From NCBI RefSeq assembly GCF_958298935.1, contig NC_084927.1, forward strand, positions 28,904,001-28,968,000: a stretch of 64,000 nucleotides of DNA. The letters are read 5' to 3'. Positions within the stretch are counted from its first letter, which is position 1, and each line of letters begins with the position of its first letter. The notes beneath the pieces were generated by a model, which was given only the letters and a program-made list of their open reading frames with translations, was not told the origin of the DNA and searched no databases. Of the stretch, positions 24,105 to 34,925 are shown piece after piece. A program made the position numbers and the translations under genes. Origin of the DNA: Phragmites australis (taxonomy: Eukaryota > Streptophyta > Magnoliopsida > Poales > Poaceae).

Positions 24105-26186
24105 ATGTCGACTAGTGGATTAGTGCACGTAGAGCCACTCCTTTTAGATGGTTCTAATTATTGTGATTGGAGTACTCGCATGCTTAATATCTTTAGGGCC
24201 ATGGGTCCTCAAATAGAGCGAGTTGTAGATGTGAGCATTTCTCCTCCTAATGATAAACTCATATCACCCGAAGAGGAAGAGAAATGCATACATCTCAATG
24301 CTCAAGCTACTAATGTCTTATTTGATGATTTGAGCATAGATGTTATTGAATCAATCTTGCCGCTTGAAGATGCTCATCTCATTTGGACTACTCTTAAAGA
24401 AAGATATGACAAGCCCAAATGTGATGAAGAAGAACTTCTTCCGGAGACATCATTTGGAGAGTGTTCCACTTCATCTTCACATCATGAAGAACTCCAAATG
24501 ATTTTCTCAATTGTCCAAGAGGATGTCAATTTGTTATCCACCTCACCGATTGATAAATCCGAGCAAGATAATGAAATGGTGAGTGTGATAAGTGAGTGTC
24601 CAATCCCTCCTTTGGACTTTAACAACACTTGCAATGAGCTTTCTATTTCTAGTAGTGTTGTTAACCCTTGCATATCATCTAGTGCAAAAATGCCTACTTA
24701 TCATGATGATATGACTCTTTGCTCTCATGGTGATGCATCTATTTCTACTATTATTTGTGAGACTAACATTTTGAAGGAAATGGAACTCTATGAGAGACAA
24801 AGTCTAGGTGGAGAAGCATCCACCTCTCCAAGATGCTCATCTCTTTACACCGAATCTCCATTATGCCTTATGGCAAAAGGTAAAAGAAAATCGGTAAGTG
24901 AGATAAATAATGCTAATGCTAGTTCTAGTGCTGGTGATAGTGATGAGCTCGGGTTTGATCTTTTGAGTAAAAAGAATATGTCTAAAATAATCAAGCTCAT
25001 GACCACCATGGAAAGCTTAGAAGAAAGCCTTGAGAGGCAAGAGGAATTCCTCATTGAGAAAATTGAGGAACTTAAAGCCTTAAATGTGAAATATGAAAAA
25101 CTTCAAGAATCCCATAATTATTTGTCTAATCTTTATGGGGATCTTAAAGTTAAGCATATTTCTTTGATTGGTAAATTAGATGTTATGCCTCTAGTGGATT
25201 TAGAAAAATCATGTCCTAATTGCAACTCTTTATCTAAGGACAAATCCACTATTTCTCTCGTTGATGATGCTTGTGCTACTAACTCTAATTCTTATGTAGC
25301 ATCTTTGGAGAAAGAAAATATTGAGCTAAAGTCTCAAGTTGAAAAGCTTACTAGCAAGCTTGTGACTTTGCAAGAAAGTCATGATGAGCTTGTGTGCTCT
25401 CATGAAAATCTTGTGGAATCACACGCCATGCTAGAAATAGCTCATGAGGATGTGGTAACAACGGTAAAATCCTATAAACCTCATGTGGACATTAGCACAT
25501 ATTCTTTACATAATGTAGATTTAACATGTGCTAGCTCTAGCAATTCATTTAATGTCAATTCTATATCCAATGATGAATTGCCTAGTAATCTTTGTTGCTC
25601 TAAAGCTAATATTTTCCCTAGTGTTGCTTGTAATATTGATAGCAAAGGGAAAAGTGAGAAGCACAAAGATCATGGACTTGAAGCAAAATCCAATAAGAAG
25701 ATAGCTCATATCAAGTGCTTCAAGTGCTCAAGTATGGGACACTATGCCTCTATGTGTTCCAACAAGGTTGATGACAAGACCACACTTCCAAAGAAGAAAA
25801 CAAGAAGAAGCAAGAGGAAGTGTTATGGATGCAATGAGAAGGGACATGAAATTGCATCATGCCTCTACATGAAGAATGAAGGTCTTATGTCATCAAGGAA
25901 GAGGCTCACCGGCAAGCAAGCAAGCAAGAAGCAAGCAAACAAGCACCGCATTTGCTACACTTGCCGGGCTAAGGGACATATTTGTAAAAATTGTCCTATT
26001 GGTAACATTCCTAAGCCCAACTCTTCAATTGATAATGATTTATCGCTTAGGAAGGCTAAAAATGGTACTTATGTTGCTAAGGTGATTAGTTCATCTCATG
26101 CTAATGCAAAAGCTATTTGGGTGCCTAAATCTTTCATGACTAACCTTAAAGGACCCAACATGGTTTGGGTACCACAAAGTGCTTAA
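24105..26186 (+). CDS. gag: Gag-like polyprotein with three CCHC zinc knuckles
   Basis: A single 693-codon open frame starting 54 bases after the primer-binding site. The N-terminal 120 residues (LLLDGSNYCDWSTRML..., LIWTTLKERY) resemble the Copia gag/UBN2 region. The middle is Ser/Asp/Glu-rich. Residues about 295-350 and 395-450 are heptad-like and probably coiled coil. Three C-X2-C-X4-H-X4-C knuckles lie at residues 538-551 (CFKCSSMGHYASMC), 573-586 (CYGCNEKGHEIASC) and 617-630 (CYTCRAKGHICKNC), in a Lys-rich, nucleic-acid-binding region. It ends WVPKSF...GPNMVWVPQSA, as Copia gag regions do just before the protease, then stops at 26186. Role: structural protein of the cytoplasmic virus-like particle, binding its own RNA. 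The frame is intact, so the protein may still be made. No enzyme domain follows. Confidence 0.9.
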   Translation: MSTSGLVHVEPLLLDGSNYCDWSTRMLNIFRAMGPQIERVVDVSISPPNDKLISPEEEEKCIHLNAQATNVLFDDLSIDVIESILPLEDAHLIWTTLKERYDKPKCDEEELLPETSFGECSTSSSHHEELQMIFSIVQEDVNLLSTSPIDKSEQDNEMVSVISECPIPPLDFNNTCNELSISSSVVNPCISSSAKMPTYHDDMTLCSHGDASISTIICETNILKEMELYERQSLGGEASTSPRCSSLYTESPLCLMAKGKRKSVSEINNANASSSAGDSDELGFDLLSKKNMSKIIKLMTTMESLEESLERQEEFLIEKIEELKALNVKYEKLQESHNYLSNLYGDLKVKHISLIGKLDVMPLVDLEKSCPNCNSLSKDKSTISLVDDACATNSNSYVASLEKENIELKSQVEKLTSKLVTLQESHDELVCSHENLVESHAMLEIAHEDVVTTVKSYKPHVDISTYSLHNVDLTCASSSNSFNVNSISNDELPSNLCCSKANIFPSVACNIDSKGKSEKHKDHGLEAKSNKKIAHIKCFKCSSMGHYASMCSNKVDDKTTLPKKKTRRSKRKCYGCNEKGHEIASCLYMKNEGLMSSRKRLTGKQASKKQANKHRICYTCRAKGHICKNCPIGNIPKPNSSIDNDLSLRKAKNGTYVAKVISSSHANAKAIWVPKSFMTNLKGPNMVWVPQSA

Positions 26187-29100
26187 TTTGCTAAATAGGT
26201 ACTTGGAGATGTATTGAAGACTTGGCTTACTTGAGAAGAACTATATTGAATATCTCATCTCAAGACTCTTTCAAATTGGGCTTTCTCATGATATTTGGAA
26301 AGAAGTGTCAAGAGTGTGAATTATTGCTTTATTTCTATCTTCAATGACATCTCGGTAACAAGTATCTAACTTGAGCTATCTAGCCACTTAGCTTAGCATA
26401 GATGCAAATATTCACGTTTTTTTTTGGTCGTGAGTATTTGAATGTGGCTAGGTAAAATTTGAGCAAAATTTATACTTTGTGTAATATGATGCTTTTAACG
26501 GCTCTCTAGTAGAGCAAGATCTTGTTAATAATGTAGGTGATGGATACTTTGTGATGGCTATGGAAGATGAACTTAATTTACATGATTTCATGATTGTAAG
26601 TTCATTCTTAGCACAAATATTTCCATTGTAAAGTTATTTTGTACCTTAACTCAAAATATAGGGTAAACTCCTCTAAATTCTTAAATGAACTAAGTGTATG
26701 TTACAAGTAATTCAAGTACTTGGATGCACATATATATGGGGAGCTCATCCTATGTTTTGTGCTTTGAGACTAATATTTCTTTAAGTAAAACTTGTGTTTA
26801 GTCTCTTGGTAAAATGGAGGGCATTGGAGACTTGGCTAATTATTTGAAGATTTATCTAATTGATTAAAGAGTCAAGTTTTATGGAATTATGTTTATTATT
26901 ACCCAATGTCACTCTATGAAGGTAACTCTCTATCACAATGCCTTAAATTCATATTCTTGTTCATTGTGTTAGATTTATTGTCCTACACCTTTTGTGGAAG
27001 TTTCTAGCTCTTTGCATGTGTAGGTTATGTATCTATGCTTGTTTAGAGCTTATGCTTATGCTAGCATGTGTAGACTTTAGTGCAATCTTGTCATGACTAT
27101 TTTTATATATCCATACATGTTTTGATTGCTTGCTAAGTGTGCTATGAATTTGTTTCTAAGTGCATTTAGCTTTTTCTTACCAACTAGTATGTGTAGGTCA
27201 TATATCTAGTATGTGTAGGATGCATTGCACTTTCATGTGTTGATTGTGGTTTTGGAGCCTTATTTGATCTTATTCGTCTTATTGAATTCTATTTGGCTCG
27301 CTTTTGGAGATATTAATGGATTATCACATTATGGGGGAGTATTATGCTTTATGCATCTTAAATACCCATAATTTATGAACATTTGAGCAATACCATTTAG
27401 AATTGATATTATTATTTATCTAGCATCTATGTGGTATGTCAAGCTCATATAAAGCTCATTCTTGCAAGAATCCATTAATTGGTCCGCTTTTGGTTTAAAT
27501 TGAAACTTGAGATTCCTGGTATTTATCTAGTGACCTTTTCAATCTCAAGATTTTAATTTGAATTATTTCTCATTCGGATCAAATCAACAATTGTTTTCAT
27601 TGTCCGGAGTCTCCGGTGTTCACCGGACACTCCGGTAGTTGGTGTTTTTTAGTCTGGAGTCTCCGAGGGAGACTCCGCCAGAGAGTCTCGGTTAATATTT
27701 ATTCTTTTTGATAAAAAGGACCGGAGTCTCCGGTGTTCACCGGATACTCCGGTATCTGGAGAACTCGGAGAGTCTGGCAAAGGTTCCGAGTCTTTTCTGT
27801 GTGGCGACTGAGTGCCACCCGGAGTCTCCGGTGTTCACCGGATACTCCGGATCAGTTCAACAGAACTGTATCAACTATTATTTTTATTTGTGTTTTCTTG
27901 TAATAGTTGACTTTGTAAGGAATGTGTTTGAAGCTTGTGTTTAATTTCTAAAATCCTTCCTTCATGCTTCTTAAAAAAAAAAAAAAGTTGATCCATGCCT
28001 TGTTGCAATTACCGACTTGTGATATCTCCATATACCATTGTCTTCTACAATTGGTAATAATACAAGTGGTAATCCTTGTTGATCATCTTTGTTTCAATTC
28101 TTGTTTCCAAGTGACTTCCTTCTATGTGAAAGATTTCATTTAACTCCTATGTTAGGAATATTGGTTTCTTCAAGAAAACTTTCCTCTTGGAGTTCATAGA
28201 AGCTTGCTATCTCAATGCTTTTATCATTTTCTATATACTTGCTTGAGATAAGTTTTTTAGCATGAATGCAATTCTATTCTTTATATGCTCAAATCTTACT
28301 TAGTTCACTTGTTGAACTTTGAGAGCGATCATTTGTTGATCTTTTTATCTTAGATGTAATTTGGACAACCTTTTGATATTTGTCTTTTATTTGGTATTTT
28401 CAAGTCTCATATGCTATTTTTGTCCAAATTATATCTTCATTGGATCTTGAAAGTGACGAGCATGCTTGTTTGACTTAAATGTTAAAATCGATAACATGTT
28501 TGCTTTCTTTGATCCTATATTTAGAGTAAGTCTCTCTCAAGTATTTTTATTATCTAAAATGTGCATAAAGCTTTCATTTGACTTCAATTGGTGTATACCT
28601 TCATGTGATATATATTTTCAATTGGTTTCTATCTATTGGTATGAACTTCAATTATTATCATATCTATGTCATATCAACATGCACATATCTATGAGAGAGC
28701 GTGCTCTTTGTGATGAGTTCACTAACCTCTTCGGACCCAATGAGTTTGGGGATCAAATTGTACTTGAATGAGTTTTTAGGTACAATGAAGATGCATTGGA
28801 TGCTTGAATTAATCATAATGAAGGTCCTTTCAAGTATAAGCTCATTTCAATTGAAATTAATGAAGATAATTTTGTCCTTTCAATTGGATTTTTCATGAAG
28901 AAGGTCTTTATCTTTCAATTGGTATCTACAAAGAAGATCATCTCCTTCAATTTCAATTGGAATCAAGAGAAGGACCATATCAAAGTGAGCAATTCAATAT
29001 CATTCCAAGTAATTGTTCTTGATTTATGCATTTAATTTCAAAGATTCAATCTTGTGTATATTGCATCATAGTATGAAAATATCTTGCAAAAATTTGTGTT

Positions 29101-30430
29101 TCTTGCAAGTGCTTAAAACCTCTTTATTGCAAATATGAGCAATTTGAAGTAGCATATTTTTGTGGGAACTCAATAATCATATTTATGATTCATCCAATCC
29201 CATATATGCAAAAGATTTCAAATCAAACGCTTGAGTTGCTCCTATATGCAATATTGATGAAAATTGCAAAATCTTTTGCTGGAGGTTTGTAGTCCGCTTT
29301 AAATTGCTCTTTTGGACATATATGCTTATGAGATGTTGACACCTTGTGATAAACGAGAAATTCATTATATTGTCAATAATTTTGCTATGTTCAACTTAGA
29401 GCATAATCCATTGCACTTGTGCTTTGGATATTTATTTCGGACTCGTGCTTGTTTTGCCTTCAATTGAATTAGTTTCAATTGGAATTGGTATCTCTTTCAA
29501 TTATTTCAATTGGTATGCTTTGAATTTTCAATTGATATCTCTTATAGGTATTCAATTGATATATTTTGGAATTTTAATTGGCATCTTTTTCAATTGGTAT
29601 CTCTTGTAGGTATCTAATTGATATCTTTGAAGTTTTAATTGATATTTCCTTTTGAAATCTCTTTTGGCATCTCTTTGAACCCCTTTGACCTATTGTATAG
29701 CTTGTTCTCCTCACATAGCTCGTAATTGGATAAGTGTATTTGGTTTAACTCAAATTATGAGAAATACACATGTTATGAGGAGTTTACACTATATAAGGTC
29801 ATGCACTAGCCTTCGATGATTCCCTCTTGTGGGATAGGGCTAATGGTGTTTTGGAGAAAAATTTCTTTTTTAGCAAGTCCTACTTAATTCTTACCAATTT
29901 GATGTAAATTGGGGGAGAATTTGTTTCGATGATTCCATTTTGGCATTGATGTCAATTGGGGGAGAATTTGGACTAGATGTTATATTTTGTAAGAGGACTT
30001 TGCTTATGGAGGATAATTTGCTTATATGGGGAAGATGTCAATTAGGGGAGAATTTGAATGATTGCCTTTGAAAGATTTGCTTTGCATGAGCATATTCATC
30101 TTCATACATACTTTGTCATGCTTGCTTGATATGTATAAAGAAAACTCCGTCCAAAATTTGAGATAGACAATATATGCAATGATATTCAAAATTCATTCAC
30201 ACATGCATAGATTGTGGGGGAGTTTATTATATACATATGTTGGTTTTTACTAACATCAAAACCTTTGTGGTGTTTGATGCTAGTAAACTAGTTTTGGCAA
30301 TCTCAAATATCTTTGTGATATTTGATATTTTCAAAACTTGTTCTTCGTATACATTCATCTTCGGATTATATGTATACTTAGAACTTTAAATTTTATCAAA
30401 TATAATCATCTAGTGAGATTGTCATCAATT
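26187..30430 (+). other. Long non-coding interior of the retrotransposon
   Basis: No frame longer than about 100 codons and no pol motif. 27600-27860 carries another cluster of the CCGGAGTCTCCGG palindrome with CCGGATACTCCGG partners, like those in the LTRs. 28600-29640 is T-rich with many 'TTTCAATTGGTAT' blocks. 29890-30050 has several 'ATTGGGGGAGAATTTG' blocks, similar to the polypurine tract. Presumably a replacement or remnant of the pol region, kept as packaging or spacer RNA (inference). Confidence 0.75.
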
Positions 30431-30447
30431 ACCAAAATGGGGGAGAT
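30431..30447 (+). promoter_or_regulatory. Polypurine tract
   Basis: ACCAAAATGGGGGAGAT lies immediately before the 3' LTR. The purine run AAAATGGGGGAGA (one T inside) is the expected plus-strand primer. Confidence 0.85.
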
Positions 30448-33153
30448 TGAAAGTGCATCTAGCCCCTATGTGTGGTTTTGGTAATTAATGACAATACCTA
30501 TGGACTAACAATGGTGTTAAGTTTGTTAGTAGATTGTTCCATAGGTGATGCATGGATGAGAGACATGCATGACCTCTAGGTGAATGGGAAGATTGAAAAT
30601 ATGCATCTAGATAAATGAGCTCTTGGTGATGCTCATAAAAAGAAGAAGAAGCTTGAGTGATGACAATGCCTATGGACTAACAATCATATTGAGAATTGCT
30701 ATTAGGTTATTCCATAGGAGATGCATAAATGATGAAGCATGGATTCTTTGAGAAATGCCATGAGTTCAAAGAATTGCATCAAAAGTAAATGAGCTTTTAG
30801 TGATGCTCATGAGAAGAAGAATAAGCTCAATAAGATTAGCAATAAGCTTGAAGGCTAAGTTACTTGTGGAGATCAAGTAACTAAAGGTATGACTTGTCAA
30901 TAGAGTTTTATGGACTAACCCGTGTGCTATGTGTTTAAGAATGAGTGGGGTTAGGTTCTATATGAAGATTGACAATATGCATGAAGGCTAATAAGTTACT
31001 TGTGGAGATCAAGTAACTTAAGGTATAAATGTTGTCATTTAGGTTTTATGGACTAACCCATGTACTTTATGCTTGAGAGTGAGTTGGGGTTAGGATCCAT
31101 AAAAAGGCATAAGTTGAATTGAAATCATATATGCCAAGAGTGAAGAACAAGAGTGGACTCCATATATGAAAAAGTGAATTCATTGAAGATGTCGAATACA
31201 AAGTGGTTTTCTATGGCAAGACGGTGAAGGGCAAGCAAGACTCGGCTGCGATGGACCATCCGTGGTGAAGGGCAAGCAAATGGCTTGGCGCCGAAGGACC
31301 AAGGCGGTGGTGAAGAGCGAGTGAAGGCTTTGCGCCGATGGACCGTGCGAGGCTATGGGAAGCTATGGATGATTCACATCAATCATATGAAGAATCAAGA
31401 AGAGATGGAGTGAAGAATATATGGAAGTTGGTAACCCTCAAGGTTTGAAAGAAAAAGAAGCGGTACTTGAAAGTTTTCAAATGCTCAAAGTGGTTCAAAC
31501 GAGTTTTATCTTTGAATTTGAGTATAGGTATGCCGCACTATTAAGAGGGATGCAACGTGAGCTAATTGTCGCGTCTCAGTGCTCAAGAGTTCCCAACCAA
31601 ACCCAAAGTGAGAGTTTGTTGTTAAGAGTCCGGAGCGGAAAGTGCGGAAGTGTCCAAAATGGGTTTTGGAGTGTTCCTAATTTGATCCTATGTGTTTTAG
31701 GTCATGAATTCAGTTGGGATGTGTAGCCCTCTGAATAAGCTTTCCATAGAGTCCAAAATCGTCGAAATCGGACTCCGGAATCAAAAGTTATCGCCGTTTT
31801 TCGGAGGTCAGCTGTGCTGTGGCCGGAGACTCCGGTGTAGGCCGGATACTCCGGTACCTGGAAAGGCCGGAGACTCCGGTGAAGTCCGGATACTCCGGTA
31901 CCTGGAGTGGCCAGAGACTCCGGGAAGTCTCCGGGGCTGTTTTCTGGGTTAAGTGCCGACCGGAGACTCCGGTGTAGGCCGGATACTCCGGTAAAAGTCC
32001 AGAAAAGAGCATAACGGCTAGTTCTGACACATTCTGTGACCGTTCTGATGCCGTATTTGGATTTAGGGCCGGATACTCCGGTGTTCACCGGATACTCCGG
32101 TCAGTTCTGACAAAAAACAGTAACGGCTAGTTGTTTGGAGTGGGCTATTTATACCCCACTCACCCCATCCTTTGGGGCTGCTGCAAGGGCACGGAAAGAA
32201 CATCCTCTAGAGCCAAAAGAACATCTCCCACTCCATTCTAGTGTGTGATTTGAGAAGAAAAGTGAGTTGGGTTGAGAGATTGGAAGATTGAGTGCATGAG
32301 AGCTAAAATCCAATCTTGAGCACTTGAGTTCTTGACAAGAAGTTCTCGAAGCGTTTGTTACTCTTGGAGGTGAAGCCTCCTAGCCGGCTAGGTGTCGCCG
32401 GTGAGCTCCCGTGCTTGTGGTGAGCCGCGGGAAAGTTTGTGAAGGGCTCGATTTCGCCTCCGCAAGGAAAGAAATCAAGAGTGGATCGAGGAAAGCGGTT
32501 GAAAGAGACCCGGCTCGTTGGAGCTTCCTCAACGGAGACGTAGGATTCACGGTGGTGAATCCGAACTTCGGGAAACAAATCTTTGTGTCTCCTCTATTGT
32601 TTCCTTACTTTTATGTTCTTGCTCAAATCTTTGTGCATATTGCTCGATCTACTTGTTTGTGTATATTTGAGTGTAGGTTCTTCGTGGATCTACTTGGAAT
32701 CATCTCCGGGAACACACGACATCACTTGGTTTGAGCTAAAACTCTCTACACATCCATTTCATTCAGTTTCGGGCTCTGTTCTGTACAGAACCCGGAGAAT
32801 CCGGCCTTTACCGGAGTTTCCGGACCTGTACACGCCGGAGTATCCGGACTACACCGGAGTCTCCGGTGAACAGTAATTTCAGGCATATGAACAGTATTTT
32901 CAGCCTTTTTCAATTTAAGTTTTATTGCATATCTCTTGCTAGAATTGAGTAATTTTTGTCACCTTAGGATTGTAATTTCCACACTTATTTAGGGTGATTG
33001 TGCACTAGTTGAGCCTAGCATATTTAGGTTTTTCTCTTGTGAAAAACTCGTTAGTTTATATTCCGCTGCAAGTTTAGGCCAATGGTAGAAAGGGTTGAAT
33101 TTTTGTAAAAACGCCTATTCACCCCCCCTCTAGGCGACATCATTGTCCTTTCA
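30448..33153 (+). repeat. 3' LTR (2706 bp)
   Basis: Same length as the 5' LTR, at a constant offset of 9103. By eye I noticed two substitutions between them: 23731 A versus 32834 G, and 23763 T versus 32866 G. The other LTR open frames translate identically in both copies. Confidence 0.95.
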
Positions 33154-33158
33154 TCGGG
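33154..33158 (+). repeat. Right target-site duplication (TCGGG)
   Basis: Identical to 21340-21344. Host sequence then continues with the tandem array. Confidence 0.92.
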
Positions 33159-33567
33159 GACTACTGTTCATAGCCCCGAGCGCCCTCTCCCGGATATGTC
33201 TCTTTTCGGTCCTCGGGGAACTCGGGTACTTGGGGACCACTGTTCATGGCCCCGAGCGTCCTTTTTCGGAACTGTGTCTTCTCGGGTCCTTGGGGAACTC
33301 GGGTACTCGGGGACCACTATTCATGGCCCCGAGCGCCCTCTCCCGAAACTGCCTTCTCGGGTCCTCGGGGAACTTGGGTACTCGGGGACCACTGTTCATG
33401 GCCCCGAGCGCCCTCTCCCGTAACTGTCTTCTCGAGTCCTCGGAGAACTCGAGTACTCGAGGACCACTGTTCATGGCCCCGAGCACCCCTCCCCGAGACG
33501 CCACGTGGTATTCTGCTGTCCTAGCCTCGGGACTCGGGGACCCTTAGTTCCCATGTCACCGACAGTG
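33154..33567 (-). mobile_element. Remainder of the older LTR, with 75-77 bp tandem repeats
   Basis: Five units that share 'CCACTGTTCATGGCCCCGAG' begin at 33161, 33237, 33314, 33389 and 33464 (periods 76, 77, 75, 75). The sequence ends with CATGTCACCGACA at 33567, whose complement TGTCGGTGACATG is a typical LTR start. The array continues on the other side of the young element: 21305-21344 has the unit's 'TCCTCGGGGAACTC' part. The unit reads open on both strands, which is a by-product of its GC-rich repetition. Confidence 0.75.
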
Positions 33568-34600
33568 GGGCTGGGATCGGTGAGGGGACTTAGAGCTAGG
33601 GGTGGACGCCAATGTATGGTAAAGTGAGGGGACGGAGAGGTCGGGCACCTGGACGAGGATGGGCTTCCCTTGGCGGTTCTTGGCCTCGGAGGACGACCTC
33701 AAAGCCAGAGAGCGAGAAGGACAGCTCGAGCGGGAGGCAACGGAGGTAGAGTGCCATGAGAAGGGTTAGGAAAGCCAGTGCGACGAGAGGAGGTCGGGGT
33801 TCGAGGAGAAGAGCGTGTCATAGAGCCAGTGGCAGACCGGTTTGTCAGCGCCTCCCCCCAAGCGGAGCGTGTCGTAGAGCCAGTGGCAGACCAGTTTGTC
33901 GGTTGGAGTAGGCGAGGGCCGCAACATCATGTGAGGCGGTGAGGAAGGATGGAGGAGAACGTGAGGTTGCGAGAGGGCGCCTGTGAGATCGACTCCCACC
34001 AGGACAGGGTGGGGTCGGAGGCCGAGGCCGAGGCCCGGTGCGGAGAGGAGTGCGCCTACCGCGACAACGACGACGACGAAGAGGAGTCCGCCGAGGCGGG
34101 CTATGGTTGGATCTGGATAGGGGGCTTCAATTTATAGATGGATCTAGGCAGCGATGGGGCTCGGAGTGGTGGCGGAGCTTCGGCAAGCTCCTTGCCGGGG
34201 GCACGAGAGGAGTGGGGGTGTTGATGGCGGCAGAGCAGATTTGGAGGCATCGGCGTCAACAAGCTCGAATGGGGGGCAACGAAGTGGACTACAATGCACA
34301 AGTGGGCACCATATGTTAGAATGAGGGGGATGGCATGCACATCATCATCACCAACTGAGGTTTTTTAAGTAGTAGAGAAATAATGTGAGGATCTATGTGT
34401 TCGAAGACGGCAGCCCTAACATGCTTGATCCATGTGCGGAAAACCGCACGGCATCCCCGCGCCTATGTCTCTCCTCTCTGAAAGCAAATTCTACAAGACT
34501 TTATCCAGAAAGATCTTCGTGAAACTTTACTAATACCATCTATCTCGTGATCTAATAGCTAGATTAAAGAAGAGAGGAAAAAATAATCATATAGAGAATT
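33568..34600. other. Region upstream of the ARF gene, no supported gene
   Basis: GC-rich from 33600 to 34300, then AT-rich. A 38-40 bp block (AGAGCCAGTGGCAGACC with flanks) occurs twice at about 33808 and 33868. On the minus strand it reads VCHWLYDTL twice, but no complete frame or family is recognisable. It may contain distal regulatory DNA of the ARF gene. Confidence 0.4.
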
Positions 34601-34601
34601 T

Positions 34602-34610
34602 TATATAAAA
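34602..34610 (+). promoter_or_regulatory. Probable TATA box of the ARF gene
   Basis: TATATAAAA lies 324 bases upstream of the ARF start codon, at the transition from AT-rich to GC/CT-rich sequence. The CT-rich stretch after it (34633-34682) is typical of plant 5' leaders. The transcription start is inferred at about 34635. Confidence 0.5.
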
Positions 34611-34684
34611 TAAAGTCCTAGAATTTGCATCCCTTTCTCCTCGCCTCTCCCGCTCGGCCGCTCCCCCTATCTTCTCTCTCACTG

Positions 34685-34720
34685 ATGCAACGGCAGTACG
34701 GCACTGATAAGAGGAGGTAG
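34685..34720 (+). CDS. Upstream ORF (11 codons) in the ARF leader
   Basis: The only ATG between the inferred TATA box and the ARF start opens an 11-codon frame (MQRQYGTDKRR) that stops at 34720, 205 bases before the main ATG. If transcribed, it could lower translation of the ARF. No conservation can be judged here. Confidence 0.4.
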   Translation: MQRQYGTDKRR

Positions 34721-34925
34721 GAGCGTGGAGGTTTGTTACTACTTGTTACCGTGTGAACCCCTACATACCCGCTCCTCCACGTCCACGACCCCCGAACCGC
34801 CCGTCCCCTACTCCCCTGCAACCGCAGCTGGAGCTCCCCCCACTACTAAAGTCCAACACCGGAAGCTGCCCCCCTCGTGGACTCGAGCCAGGTCTGCTGC
34901 AGCCTGCGCGCCGACGCCGGTCGGG

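Larger units (their letters stand above)
21345..33153 (+). mobile_element. Complete non-autonomous LTR retrotransposon with gag only (TR-GAG-like)
   Basis: An 11,809-bp element bounded by two 2706-bp LTRs and a 5-bp TCGGG duplication. The order is 5' LTR 21345-24050, primer-binding site 24051-24066, gag-like gene 24105-26186, about 4.2 kb without coding capacity, purine-rich tract just before 30448, and 3' LTR 30448-33153. The gag family, Met-tRNA primer site and TG...CA LTR ends fit a Ty1-Copia (SIRE-like) origin. No protease DSG, integrase HHCC/DDE, RT or RNase H was seen, so mobilisation would need enzymes from a related element. This layout matches what has been called TR-GAG in plants. 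The family assignment is inferred. It inserted in the tandem repeats of an older LTR. Confidence 0.93.

Noticed and set aside
33143..33547. 134-codon frame with repeated 'RGPLFMAPSALSR'
   Set aside because: Product of the 75-77 bp tandem array of an LTR, open on both strands. Not a gene.
34725..34925. N-terminal extension of the ARF reading frame
   Set aside because: The frame is open but has no ATG. The conserved start MLTFTEL is at 34926.
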